In this document: piece by piece, positions 8,487-16,751 of the stretch
Position numbering within the stretch: position 1 is the first letter of the stretch
Layout: each line of letters begins with the position of its first letter
NCBI RefSeq assembly: GCF_015240065.1
Contig: NZ_CP060506.1
Location: forward strand, 1,116,001 to 1,180,000
DNA from: Nanchangia anserum
GTDB lineage: Bacteria > Actinomycetota > Actinomycetes > Actinomycetales > Actinomycetaceae
Direction: 5' to 3'
Length of the DNA stretch: 64,000 nt
Notes under the pieces: generated by a model
The model's input: the letters and a program-made list of their open reading frames with translations, nothing else
What the model was told of the DNA's origin: nothing
The model's database searches: none
Position numbers and translations under genes: made by a program

Positions 8487-10301
8487 CTACCCGGTTTTAC
8501 CGACGAACCACGCGCGCACCATGTCGACGCGCTTGGCGATCTGAGCCGTTTCAGCTTGGGCGACGTGGGGGCCGCCGCAGCGGCGGCGCAGTTCGGCGTG
8601 AATGGCGGCGTGGGGACGCCCGGTACGCCGCGAATACTGGGCGACGAGGCGGTTGAGTTCCTTGCGTTTGGCCGCGCGCATGCGGTGGTCGGCGATGCGG
8701 GCGTTCTCGTCGCGCTGTCCCGCCGCCTTCTGCGCGGCGCGCTGAGCCTTGAGCTGCTTGACCTGGCGGTCGTGGAGCAGTCGCGCCACCTGATCGGTGT
8801 CGAGCAGACCGGGAATCCCCAGGTACTCCTGTTCCTCGAGCGAGCCGACCTCGGCGTTCGTACCGAACTCGGCGCCGTCGAAGAGCACACCCGAGAACTC
8901 GGCCTGAGCCTGAAGCGCCTGGAACTCCCCCAACAGACTTGCCGACGCCTGTTCGGTGGCGTTGGCCTGGGCCATTGCCCGCTCCTCGATCGTCGGAGCG
9001 TCAGGGTTGGTGACCTTATCGAGGGCGTGATTGCGTTGCGTCTCGAGCTCCGCGGCCAACCCCAACAGGGGGCGCACCGACGGCAAGAACAGGCTCGCCA
9101 CCTCGCCGCGCCGGCGCGCTCGCACGAAACGCCCGACGGCCTGGGCGAAATACAGCGGGGTCGACGTCGACGTCGCGTAGACGCCCACACACAGGCGCGG
9201 CACGTCCACGCCCTCAGAAACCATGCGCACGGCAACCATCCACGAGGCATCCGAATCGCGAAAATCGTCGATGCGCTCGGACGCGCCGGCATCATCGGAG
9301 AGCACGAGCGTCGGCTCCACCCCGGTGATCTCGCGCAGGTGAGCGGCATAGGCGCGGGCGGCCTTTTGATTTGAGGCGATGACGAGGCCGGCCGCATCCG
9401 GAATCTGGCGGCGGATCTGGCGCAACCGCTGATCGGCGGCCGCGAGAACCTCGGGGATCCACCGCCCGCCGGGATCCAGCGCCGTGCGCCACGCCTGTTT
9501 CTCCATGGCTTTTGTCGTCGCCTCACCCAGCCGCGCCGCCAGCTGCTCGCCCTGGCTCGTCTGCCACTCCATGTGCCCGGAGTAGGAGTGGAAGAGGATC
9601 GGGCGAACGACGCCGTCGCGCAGCGCCTCGCCGTAGCCGTAGGTGTAGTCCGCGCTGGAGCGACGCAACCCGCGCTCGTCTTCCTCGTAGCGCACGAACG
9701 GAATCGGCGTCGTATCGGAGCGAAACGGCGTGCCCGTCAGCGCCAGGCGGCGCGTGGCCGGCGTGAAGGCGTCGCGCACTCCGTCGCCCCACGACAGCGC
9801 GTCGCCGGCGTGGTGAATCTCGTCGAAGATGACGAGCGTGGGAAACGCGCGGGTACGCGCCGCGTGCACGTCCGGGTTTTTCGCGACCTGCGCGTACGTC
9901 ACGGCAACTCCGTCGAAGTGGCTGCCCGCGCGCCCCTGGGAATTCGTAAACGACGGATCGATGTGGATTCCCACGCGCGCTGCCGCCCCGGCCCACTGGT
10001 TCTTCAGGTGCTCGGTCGGGCACACGACCGTGAGCTTTGTGATGACACCCGCACCGAAGAGTTCGACGGCGATGCGCAGGGCAAACGTCGTCTTCCCGGC
10101 CCCCGGGGTTGCCACGGCCAAGAAGTCGCGGGGTTTGGTAGCGAGGTAGGAGTCTAGGGCCTGCTGTTGCCACTGCCGCAGCCGCCCGGCCGTGCCCCAT
10201 GCTGCCCGGTGAGGATAGGCCGGAGACATCGTCTCGGCCGCGAACGTTGAGGCGTGGGTGGGTGAGGCGGAGGTGGCGTGCGGCGACGACGCCGTGCTCA
10301 C
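8487..10301 (-). CDS. Superfamily II DEAD/DEAH-box helicase
   Basis: A 604-residue SF2 helicase with Walker A ATPGAGKTT, a DEIH box (FDEIHHAGDALSWG), motif III-like LTGTPFRSD and motif V SEGVDVPRL. The C-terminal ~120 residues are charged and probably form a separate accessory domain. The frame is open to 10433, but I chose the GTG at 10301 because it sits in a GTGA overlap with the upstream DUF3039 stop. The helicase-DUF3039 pair recurs in actinobacteria. The substrate is unknown; an ERCC3/XPB-like or repair role is possible. Confidence 0.85.
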   Translation of the reverse strand: MSTASSPHATSASPTHASTFAAETMSPAYPHRAAWGTAGRLRQWQQQALDSYLATKPRDFLAVATPGAGKTTFALRIAVELFGAGVITKLTVVCPTEHLKNQWAGAAARVGIHIDPSFTNSQGRAGSHFDGVAVTYAQVAKNPDVHAARTRAFPTLVIFDEIHHAGDALSWGDGVRDAFTPATRRLALTGTPFRSDTTPIPFVRYEEDERGLRRSSADYTYGYGEALRDGVVRPILFHSYSGHMEWQTSQGEQLAARLGEATTKAMEKQAWRTALDPGGRWIPEVLAAADQRLRQIRRQIPDAAGLVIASNQKAARAYAAHLREITGVEPTLVLSDDAGASERIDDFRDSDASWMVAVRMVSEGVDVPRLCVGVYATSTSTPLYFAQAVGRFVRARRRGEVASLFLPSVRPLLGLAAELETQRNHALDKVTNPDAPTIEERAMAQANATEQASASLLGEFQALQAQAEFSGVLFDGAEFGTNAEVGSLEEQEYLGIPGLLDTDQVARLLHDRQVKQLKAQRAAQKAAGQRDENARIADHRMRAAKRKELNRLVAQYSRRTGRPHAAIHAELRRRCGGPHVAQAETAQIAKRVDMVRAWFVGKTG

Positions 10302-10618
10302 GAAGGCGACCCCGGCGCGTCGAAGAACGGCCAGCCGGGACCGTGCGACGACATCTCGTCGAGAATCGCCCGGCATTTCGGGCACACGGGGTATCCCTGC
10401 GGATTGCGCATCGGCACCCACACCTTGCCGCACAAAGCCACCACGGGGCGCCCGGGGCCGGCGGCCTTCAGCCGTTCCTGGCTGACGTAGTGGGAGTAAC
10501 GTTCGTTGTCGCCATCGGACTTTTGCCGGCGCACCTCGGGGCGCTCAAGAACCGAGGTCGACCCGCCGCGTGCCGGCTCGGCTTCTGCTTCCATGAGGGG
10601 GTGAGGCGTCGGAGTCAT
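10298..10618 (-). CDS. DUF3039 family protein
   Basis: A 106-residue protein with a likely zinc-binding C-terminus (ALCGKVWVPMRNP ... VCPKCRAILDEM: one cysteine, then a CPKC knuckle). The family is known from actinobacteria next to an SF2 helicase, as here. It overlaps the helicase start by four bases and so is probably translationally coupled to it. Function is unknown. A nucleic-acid-binding partner for the helicase is a reasonable guess from the CxxC and gene linkage. Confidence 0.82.
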   Translation of the reverse strand: MTPTPHPLMEAEAEPARGGSTSVLERPEVRRQKSDGDNERYSHYVSQERLKAAGPGRPVVALCGKVWVPMRNPQGYPVCPKCRAILDEMSSHGPGWPFFDAPGSPS

Positions 10619-10669
10619 GCCCCCATCCTAGGACCGGTCCGCACCGGGCACCCACTTGAGCACGACGAC

Positions 10670-10699
10670 AACGACCCGGGAGGAAACTCCCGGGTCGTT
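10670..10699 (-). terminator. Rho-independent terminator of hupB
   Basis: A near-perfect 13-bp stem (ACGACCCGGGAG / CTCCCGGGTCGT plus a closing A-T) with a GAAA tetraloop lies just after the hupB stop. On the minus strand it is followed by a weakly T-rich tract. Confidence 0.85.
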
Positions 10700-10714
10700 G
10701 AGCTTATCGGCGCG

Positions 10715-10999
10715 TTACTTGTTCGACACGGCCTTCTTCAGGGTCGAACCCGGCGTGATCTTGACGCCGTAGCCCGCGGGGATGTGCAGTTCCTCACCGG
10801 TGCGAGGGTTACGGCCGGTGCGAGCAGCGCGCTCGACGCGGTCGACCGAGAACAGGCCGGTGACCTTGACGGTCTCGCCCGCCTTGAGCGAGTCGATCAG
10901 GATGGTCTGGAACGCGGCCAGGGCTTGTTCGGCCTGGACCTTGGACAGCTGCGCGCGCTCGGCAATCTGAGCAACAAGCTCGGTGCGGTTAACGGACAT
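10715..10999 (-). CDS. hupB: HU-type DNA-binding protein
   Basis: A 94-residue histone-like protein. The beta-arm core GRNPRTGEELHIPAGYGVKI and the N-terminal dimerisation helices (NRTELVAQIAERAQLS) are complete. It lacks the long Lys/Ala tail of mycobacterial HupB, so it resembles the short HU form. Two in-frame ATGs exist at 11005 and 10999. AGAGG directly abuts the first but is spaced 6 nt from the second, so 10999 (MSVNRTEL) is preferred. A clear hairpin terminator follows. Confidence 0.95.
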   Translation of the reverse strand: MSVNRTELVAQIAERAQLSKVQAEQALAAFQTILIDSLKAGETVKVTGLFSVDRVERAARTGRNPRTGEELHIPAGYGVKITPGSTLKKAVSNK

Positions 11000-11296
11000 T
11001 GTCATCCTCTCGTTGCGTAGTCGGTAGGCCCGTGCACCGGGCCACCTGCGTGGACGCCCTCACTCTACCCACGTTTCGGGCAAATGCGGTACCTCGCAAC
11101 CCCGATCTTTCCCGACCGTTACGGCTTTTCCCACCCGATGTGCCCCAGCGCGCGCCCGCGCAATAGTCACCACGGGTGGGATCGTCTATTATGCCCCGAT
11201 CCCGCCCACAGACGGTCAATCGCTGCCTCCGTTCCCCTCGCCATGGCACCGGCGTGACATTGTCAACATCGCCGCGGCATCGCTGCCCTGACGCCG
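11000..11296. other. Intergenic region between divergent hupB and ssrA
   Basis: No convincing gene is seen here. The open frame across 10989-11393 on the minus strand has no family resemblance and runs through the ssrA promoter. The stretch must hold the hupB promoter. A TAGAGT hexamer on the minus strand near 11065 is a possible -10, but I could not place a matching -35 at normal spacing. Confidence 0.5.
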
Positions 11297-11325
11297 TTGC
11301 ATCGGTGCGGTGGTACCGATAGGCT
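11297..11325 (+). promoter_or_regulatory. Candidate ssrA promoter
   Basis: TTGCAT (11297-11302) and TAGGCT (11320-11325) are separated by exactly 17 bp and lie 33 bp upstream of the mature tmRNA 5' end. This leaves a short leader for RNase P to remove. TANNNT -10 elements are typical of actinobacterial housekeeping sigma factors. Confidence 0.6.
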
Positions 11326-11357
11326 GGGACTCCCGCATCGGCGGGAACAATTTCATA

Positions 11358-11729
11358 GGGGCCGATCGGTTTCGACGGTGGTTGGTGATTCACGGGAAGC
11401 GTGCCGAGAATGTGAAGTCATCTCGATAACGTCCTTCACACACCAATAAGTGCTGAACATAACCGCACTGACTTCGCCCTCGCTGCCTAAGTCCAGCGAG
11501 CGCCTTAAGTCCGTCAGCCCGTAGTTGCTTCAGCTACGGATCCTGGCGTCATCTATGAAGCCACTGGCGTCGCGGCAGGTTACGGGTCGCAACGCGAGAT
11601 TTACGTAACTGGGCTCGTTAGCCGCTTGTTCGCGAGACAGGCTAGAGCCGAGAAACGCGTCAGCGAACTGCGCACGGAGAAGCCGTGTGGATCAGCCATC
11701 GGACCGGGGTTCGATTCCCCGCGGCTCCA
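11358..11729 (+). ncRNA. ssrA: Transfer-messenger RNA (tmRNA)
   Basis: The 5' end GGGGCCGATCGGTTTCGACGG and the 3' tRNA-like arm (GGGGTTCGATTCCCCGCGGCTCCA) pair as GGGGCC with GGCTCC, giving a 372-nt molecule. The CCA end is not encoded. The tag frame runs from the resume codon GCT at 11452 to TAA at 11488-11490 and encodes AEHNRTDFALAA. The molecule rescues stalled ribosomes and marks the product for Clp-type proteolysis, which fits the ...ALAA end. The stem-loops between the two arms are consistent with the usual pseudoknots. Confidence 0.97.
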
Positions 11730-11737
11730 CTCGATGC

Positions 11738-11777
11738 AACGACCCAACCTGCGCTTTCTGACGCAGGTTGGGTCGTT
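11738..11777 (+). terminator. Rho-independent terminator after ssrA
   Basis: A perfect 16-bp inverted repeat (AACGACCCAACCTGCG at 11738-11753, partner at 11762-11777) with an 8-nt loop starts 8 bp after the tmRNA 3' end, followed by GTCGTTTCTC. A second, weaker 9-bp repeat (CTTCTCGCG / CGCGAGAAG) lies at 11798-11826. Confidence 0.9.
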
Positions 11778-11953
11778 GTCGTTTCTCGGGCCATCCGCTT
11801 CTCGCGCGCATTGAGCCCGCGAGAAGGTCGGGATGGTCTCGGCGGTGAGACCCAGCCGGCATTGTCCACCACGCGCGGGGTCACCTAGAATTGGCGTGAT
11901 AACGCACGCCCCTATTGTGGCTGCGTTCCCCGATTAGGAAGGTCGACTTCTCT

Positions 11954-12916
11954 ATGTCTGTACGACACCTGCGCTCGCTCGTGGGAGCAGCTCTCGCCAC
12001 TCTCGTGTGCGGCTCAGCGCTCGCTCTCGCCCCATCCCCTGCCCACGCCATTGCTGCGGCACCTGTGCTCGAACTCCAACACGCTGACGTCGTTCCCGGA
12101 CAGACCCAGACAGTGACATATTCGATCCTGTACTCTGGAGCGACCGTCACGTATACCCTCTCGGGTCCGTCCACTCCGCCCAACTGGACGGAGCCGAAGA
12201 CCGTCATCACCGACGATGACAAGAACATGTACGCTTCTTTCTCGTTCCCCGTCACGTGCGCATGGGCGCCTGGCACGTACACCGTGCACGGTCACGCCAC
12301 CGAGCGGAGCGAGTCGGGCGACGAGGCAGTCTGGGACGACGAACAAACGTTTGTGGTCAACGAAAGCGAGGGCTGCCCCACGACCGAGGTCCTCGATGAC
12401 CACGCCACTCCCGGCGGCTCAGTCGATGCCTTCGGATACAACATCCCCGAAGACACGACGATTACGTGGGCGCTGGGCGACGACGTTCTCGTCGATCACG
12501 CGGTTCCGACGGACGGTAACTACGACGAACGCGTCATCCCCCTCCCCTGCCACCTGACGGCCGGCAATTACGTCATGAATGTCACGCTGACCAGCAAGGA
12601 CGGCTCCGTGACGTATAAGAAGGCGCACCCGTTCACCGTGACCGGTGAGCCCAACTGCCCGGCGCCCGCTCCCGATCCCGATCCGGAGGAAACGACTCCC
12701 GCCGATCCCGACGAGGATGTCACCACCGAGACCGAGACCCCTGAGGAACAGACGCCTCCCGCAAGCGAGAAGCCCGCGACCCCGAAGGACCCCGCCCAGG
12801 CCACCGACCCGGCTCTGGCACGTACGGGTGCCTCGGCTGCCGGCTTCGGTCTGCTTGCCGCCGCCCTCATTGCGGCCGGCTCCCTCGCTGTTACCCGGCG
12901 CATTCGCCAGCAGTAG
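11954..12916 (+). CDS. Secreted surface protein with LARTG sortase signal and two Ig-like repeats
   Basis: A 320-residue protein. Residues 1 to ~32 form a signal peptide ending in AHA. Two repeats of ~90 residues follow. Each has a beta-rich pattern with one mid-repeat cysteine (FPVTCAWAPGTYTV and IPLPCHLTAGNYVM) and one closing cysteine (EGCP and PNCP), suggesting one disulfide per repeat. A Pro/Glu/Thr-rich stalk then leads to LARTG, a ~20-residue hydrophobic segment and an RRIRQQ tail, which is a complete cell-wall sorting signal. I chose the ATG at 11954 because the signal peptide begins there. The binding partner is unknown. An adhesin or stalk role is inferred. Confidence 0.88.
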   Translation: MSVRHLRSLVGAALATLVCGSALALAPSPAHAIAAAPVLELQHADVVPGQTQTVTYSILYSGATVTYTLSGPSTPPNWTEPKTVITDDDKNMYASFSFPVTCAWAPGTYTVHGHATERSESGDEAVWDDEQTFVVNESEGCPTTEVLDDHATPGGSVDAFGYNIPEDTTITWALGDDVLVDHAVPTDGNYDERVIPLPCHLTAGNYVMNVTLTSKDGSVTYKKAHPFTVTGEPNCPAPAPDPDPEETTPADPDEDVTTETETPEEQTPPASEKPATPKDPAQATDPALARTGASAAGFGLLAAALIAAGSLAVTRRIRQQ

Positions 12917-12927
12917 CAGGCAACGTT

Positions 12928-12969
12928 AAACGTCACCGCCCAGAGCGTGAGCTCTGGGCGGTGACGTTT
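12928..12969. terminator. Strong hairpin terminator between convergent genes
   Basis: A perfect 19-bp inverted repeat (12928-12946 and 12951-12969) with a GTGA loop lies between the sortase-anchored protein gene and the convergent membrane-protein gene. It starts with AAA and ends with TTT, so it can act in both directions. Confidence 0.88.
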
Positions 12970-13047
12970 ACCTTAGGTGCGATGTGGTGACTAGTGGGCC
13001 ACCCGTGCCGCTTTCGTGCCCAGCTACTCAGAATCTTACGGGGTCTG

Positions 13048-13728
13048 CTAGCGGCTCAGCATCACCGTGACAACGATGCCCGAGATGGTGGCCAACAGCG
13101 TCAGCACCGCCACCGTGATCGTCCAGCCCGCCCCCTTCGACGAGCTGGTGTTGCTAGCCTCGATCCGCGCGTCGACGCCCTCGATCCGGCTGTTCAGCTG
13201 CACCAGGCGAGCGTCCATCGAGATGAGCACATCGAGCGTCTGCCGCGCCCGCTGGTCCTCCATCTCCTGACGCTCGGCCCGGGCATCGGCAATAGCGTTG
13301 GTCACCCGTTGGAACTCTTCCTCCGCCTCGCGTATCAAGCGCTGCTGCCTCTGGTACTGCTCGATCGCGGAGTTCATGAAGTCGAACTCCGGCTTGTCAA
13401 CCGCGGGCCCGGTGAGCTTGGAGAGGTCGATGCTGGGCATCACCTTCGGAACGGAGGCGGCCATCGTCTTCTGGAGCTCCTTAATCCCGGTCTGCTCAAT
13501 CATCGTCTGCTGCAGACTATCTATCGCCGGTCTCAACCGCTCGGCGAGTTCCTTGTTGCGCTGCACCGCCTCCACATGGCGGGGATGCGACTCGTCCTCA
13601 AGGGCCTCCTGCAACTCACGCAGGGTCATCGGGTCCTCGTCGTCACAAGCTGACAAGTCGACGAGGAACGCCTCCAGGTTGTCGTCCGGTGTCGTGTCCG
13701 GGCCCTGCTCCTGCTCGTCGTCACTCAT
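13048..13728 (-). CDS. Coiled-coil protein with C-terminal membrane anchor, unknown function
   Basis: Not recognised. The 226-residue protein starts acidic (MSDDEQEQGPDTTPDD), continues with long charged helices (RQQRLIREAEEEFQRV ... RAERQEMEDQRARQ) that look like coiled coil, and ends in one hydrophobic segment (WTITVAVLTLLATISGIVV) with a short basic tail. This is a tail-anchored or type II layout. A GTG at 13752 would add eight residues, but AGGAGG lies 11 nt before the ATG at 13728. It follows the recombinase remnant and the R-M genes on the same strand, so it may belong to that mobile or defence cargo. Confidence 0.6.
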   Translation of the reverse strand: MSDDEQEQGPDTTPDDNLEAFLVDLSACDDEDPMTLRELQEALEDESHPRHVEAVQRNKELAERLRPAIDSLQQTMIEQTGIKELQKTMAASVPKVMPSIDLSKLTGPAVDKPEFDFMNSAIEQYQRQQRLIREAEEEFQRVTNAIADARAERQEMEDQRARQTLDVLISMDARLVQLNSRIEGVDARIEASNTSSSKGAGWTITVAVLTLLATISGIVVTVMLSR

Positions 13729-13761
13729 GTTCTGCGCGCCCTCCTGCGTCACTTCGCCACC

Positions 13762-13871
13762 TTACCCAGAGTCCCGGTAAATCGTCTGGCGCGAGACGTT
13801 GAACACTATGCCAGCGATGACACCGACTCACCCTGGCGCGACGTGCTGACGCGTGCGTAGCCGATCTTCAC
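13762..13871 (-). pseudogene. Serine recombinase (resolvase/invertase) remnant with internal deletion
   Basis: From a GTG at 13871 the minus strand reads VKIGYARVSTSRQGESVSSLA and stops. This is the N-terminus of a resolvase/invertase, with the catalytic-serine motif YARVSTxxQ. Immediately after, in another frame, it reads AGIVFNVSRQTIYRDSG and stops. That matches the C-terminal helix-turn-helix of the same family. About 150 internal residues are missing, so the two ends have been fused by deletion. The start is two bases after the S-subunit stop and uses the GAGGAGG at the end of that gene as its ribosome-binding site. Confidence 0.75.
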
Positions 13872-13872
13872 G

Positions 13873-14825
13873 TCACGCCTCCTCGCTCCTGGCCACCGCG
13901 GCCGAGAATGGCAGCCCCCGCATGTACGCCGACATATGGTCCCAGTCAGGGTCACCAGCCGGTGTCGCCGGGAGGTGGATGGTGGTTGCCTTCATCCGAG
14001 CGAGATTCCACTTATACCCGTAGGTGAACCGATCCTTCTCGAACCGGATCATCGTCGACACAAATAGCAGAGCCCACTTGTCGACAGGGCTATTGGGGAT
14101 GAGCACCTGGACATCGTCCGACGCCCAATAGGGCTCGTCCTGGTAGAACGCGAAGCCGACAGAACCGTTGTAGGGCACCGTCAACGTCCCGGCCTCGAAG
14201 ATCGGCTGCAGATCGCAGAGATCGGTGATGCCATTGTTCTTTTCCGAGGCGCCGATGAACCTGGTGGCGCCAGGTATGCGATCCGCCTTCGTGACTCGCT
14301 TGCCCTTCTTCGGTGAACAGTTTCGTCTAAGCGGAAGTCGAGCCACGTGTTGCGACGTGCCAGCGAGATCCTGCTCTGGTAGCCGTCGGCGAGAGCGTCG
14401 TTAGAAGGAACCTCCTTGGCCGATGCCCAGCCCGGGCACGCTTCGGGCATGAGCAGCGACCCCAGCGTCCTGTTGGCCTGGCGACCATACGAGAAGCGGC
14501 GGCGGTTCTCCCAGATGCACCGACACCACCACAGCTTTTCCACCAGAGTCATGGCCGGATCCTTGGCAGTAAGAATCATTACATGGAAGCCAGTCACGAA
14601 GTCCTCGGGCTGGACGAAGGACGAAAGCACGCCGCCGCTCAGAGCCACGGTGATCTCACCGGCGCGCCCCACATCGCCGGGCGGCAGAACGCGGGCAGTC
14701 ACACCGTTGTTGCCTCTGGCGCGCGACACGAAGTTCACGCCGTCAGGGGCATCAACCTGCGTCAGGGAGTTGAGTTCCAGTGATTGTCCGTATCGCAGGT
14801 CGAAGATGTCGTCCAGACGCCTCAC
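13873..14825 (-). CDS. Restriction-modification specificity (S) subunit, frameshifted
   Basis: Two target-recognition half-domains are visible. The first begins at the GTG at 14825 with LRYGQSLELNSL. The second contains KKGKRVTKADRIPGATRFIGAS, the typical second-TRD opening, followed by a NNGIT and PYNGSVGFAFY pattern. They lie in different frames. The join is near 14315-14330, and one base is missing or extra. The restored length is ~317 residues, close to the BcgI B subunit. The GTGA overlap with the methylase-nuclease gene shows a shared operon. The subunit sets the recognition sequence for both cutting and methylation. Confidence 0.78.
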
Positions 14826-16677
14826 TCGTCCTCACCCCTCTCAGCGGTGACGCCACGCAGCGAGAACAGCGCGTAGTCCAGCAGAACCTTCTCGAAGTCC
14901 TTCTCACTGATCTTGGAGTAGTCGGTCTCCATGTAGGCCTCGGCCACCCACTCGTCATCAGCTGTGACCTGCTGGAGCACGGACTCGCCGGGATACACCT
15001 CACGGTTGCGGAAGGTCTCTACCCAGCGATCGCGGATCTGGTCCCACCCATGGTTTCGATCGACGCGGCCGAGGTTCTTTACCTTGATAAAGCCGTCCTC
15101 GCGCCAGTAGCCGAACCAGCTCTTGCGATTCGACTTCGCGTGCGGCACCCCCGCCGTGAAGACCATGATGCAAGTGACCACGCTGACGGGGTAGAACACC
15201 TCCGGTGGCATCGACATCACTGCCTCGAGGGTGTGCTTCTTCAACAGGTTCCGCTTGTGATCGCTGGGTGCCGTCGCGCACGAGATCGGCACGATGGCGA
15301 TACCGATCGCGCCCGGCGCCAAGTTGTCGAGCATGTGCTCCACGAAGCGCAGTTCGTGCAGGTCCGCCTTCGATTTTGCGTAGGGAGGATTGACCATCCC
15401 GACGGTCGCCTTGTGACTGGCCATGCCCTTCGTAATGGCGGTGTCGAAGCAGGAGCCCTGGTAGAGGTTTGCCTTGCCGTCACCACGCAGGATCATGTTG
15501 GAGGCAGCCAGGGCGTACATCGAGGGGTTCTGCTCGACGCCAATCAGATGCTGCTTCTTGATGGCCTCGACCTCGGCTTCTGCGGTGGCCGTCCGCATCG
15601 CGTGGTTCATGGCCGAGATCAGGAAGCCGCCGGTGCCGGCGCACGGATCGAGCACGACCGAGTCCTTGTCGACGTTGGCCAAGAGGCTAAACAGCTCGGT
15701 GATGTGCTTCGGCGTGAGGACGATGCCCAGGCCCTTGCCGTCGCCGCCCGTGTACTTCAAGAATTCTCCGTAGAAGGCGCCCACCACATCGAAGTCGTGG
15801 TAGACGGTGATGAACGGCATGACCTTCTCGGCGAGCATGGTCACGATCTCGTTGAGCAAGCCCTTGGGGAAGCCCTTGGTGGCTTTACTCAGCTCGGGAT
15901 GCACCTCGATGCCGGAGAACGGCTGCGTCATGTTCGTGATCTTCGCGTTCGGCAGCTTGGCTGAGGTGATCACCTTCTTAATGGAAGCCATCCAGAAACC
16001 CGGGAGCTGCGTGGCCGGATAGGCGTCGTAAGTCTTGGCGAACACCTCGTCCTTAAGCGCGATCAACGTTCCGGCGACGGCCAGGGGCTTCTCCTTCTCC
16101 TCCAGCTCTGCCTCGTCCCGCATGAACTCGTGCATGTGCTGGGAGAACGTGATCAGATCCTCGGTGCGCTTGGCCTGGACCTTGCGGTCGAAGGACGCAG
16201 CTCGGATCAGGTCGTCCATGCTCACCATCGATGTGATGGCGGCCCCCTGGGGCGAGACAAGTTGCTCAGGTTCTGCCTGTCCCTTGGGCATGACGAAGAA
16301 CGACCACTCGTTGTTCTGGGGAGTGCCGGAGACGGCAATAGCAATGACCGTGTACGTCGGAGACAGGAACCGCGCGTAATGCAACACACCGTCGACCGCG
16401 AAGTCCTTAGCTCGGTCCGAGGTCACCGAACGGTGCTTCCTTACATCGGCCTTGCACTCGATGATCACGACCATGTCCGGCGTGGCCGGGGCGGTGATAA
16501 TGTACTCCGGATAGCCTCCCCCCCCTTGCCTCGCTTGGAAGCCTTCGACAACGCCTTGCGGATAGCAACAACGGTGGACTGTTGCTTCTCGACGATGATG
16601 GCCTCCTCGTCGTCGTAGAAGCCCAATGAGCGCAACTGCGCCTCGACCATGTCCTCAGTGATTCGCTCGTTCGCCAT
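14822..16677 (-). CDS. BcgI-like restriction nuclease-N6-adenine methyltransferase fusion, frameshifted in a G8 tract
   Basis: The first ~55 codons start at the ATG at 16677 (MANERITEDMVEAQLRSLG). They end in another frame at a run of eight G on the coding strand. The remainder reads GYPEYIITAPATPDMVVIIECKADVR, a PD-(D/E)xK nuclease core with D...ECK. It is followed by an HsdM-type methylase with motif I DPCAGTGGFL and motif IV NPPY. Nine or six G would restore one ~618-residue protein. A nuclease-methylase chain of that size plus a separate S subunit of ~317 residues is the layout of type IIB BcgI, not of type I, which needs an HsdR helicase that is absent here. Whether the frameshift is biological or a sequencing error is open. 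Confidence 0.78.
16518..16525. repeat. Eight-base C:G homopolymer inside the R-M gene
   Basis: This is eight C on the plus strand. It lies exactly at the point where the reading frame of the nuclease-methylase gene is lost. Slippage here would switch the gene on or off. Confidence 0.8.
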
Positions 16678-16751
16678 TTCCCAGTTGCCTCTCACATCCA
16701 CTTGTCCAGAATCACTCAATCGCAGACGCTCGCGGCCAGCAGCTGCCGCGA

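Noticed and set aside
10989..11393. Minus-strand open frame of 134 codons between hupB and ssrA
   Set aside because: Runs through the ssrA promoter and 5' end and has no coding-like residue pattern.
11358..11729. ssrA 3' end as an integration site for the nearby accessory block
   Set aside because: No integrase gene and no direct repeat of the ssrA 3' end was seen downstream. The R-M block is separated from ssrA by a terminator and the surface-protein gene.
12928..12969. 19-bp perfect inverted repeat as a possible transposon end
   Set aside because: It is a hairpin with a 4-nt loop between convergent genes; no transposase or second copy. A terminator explains it.
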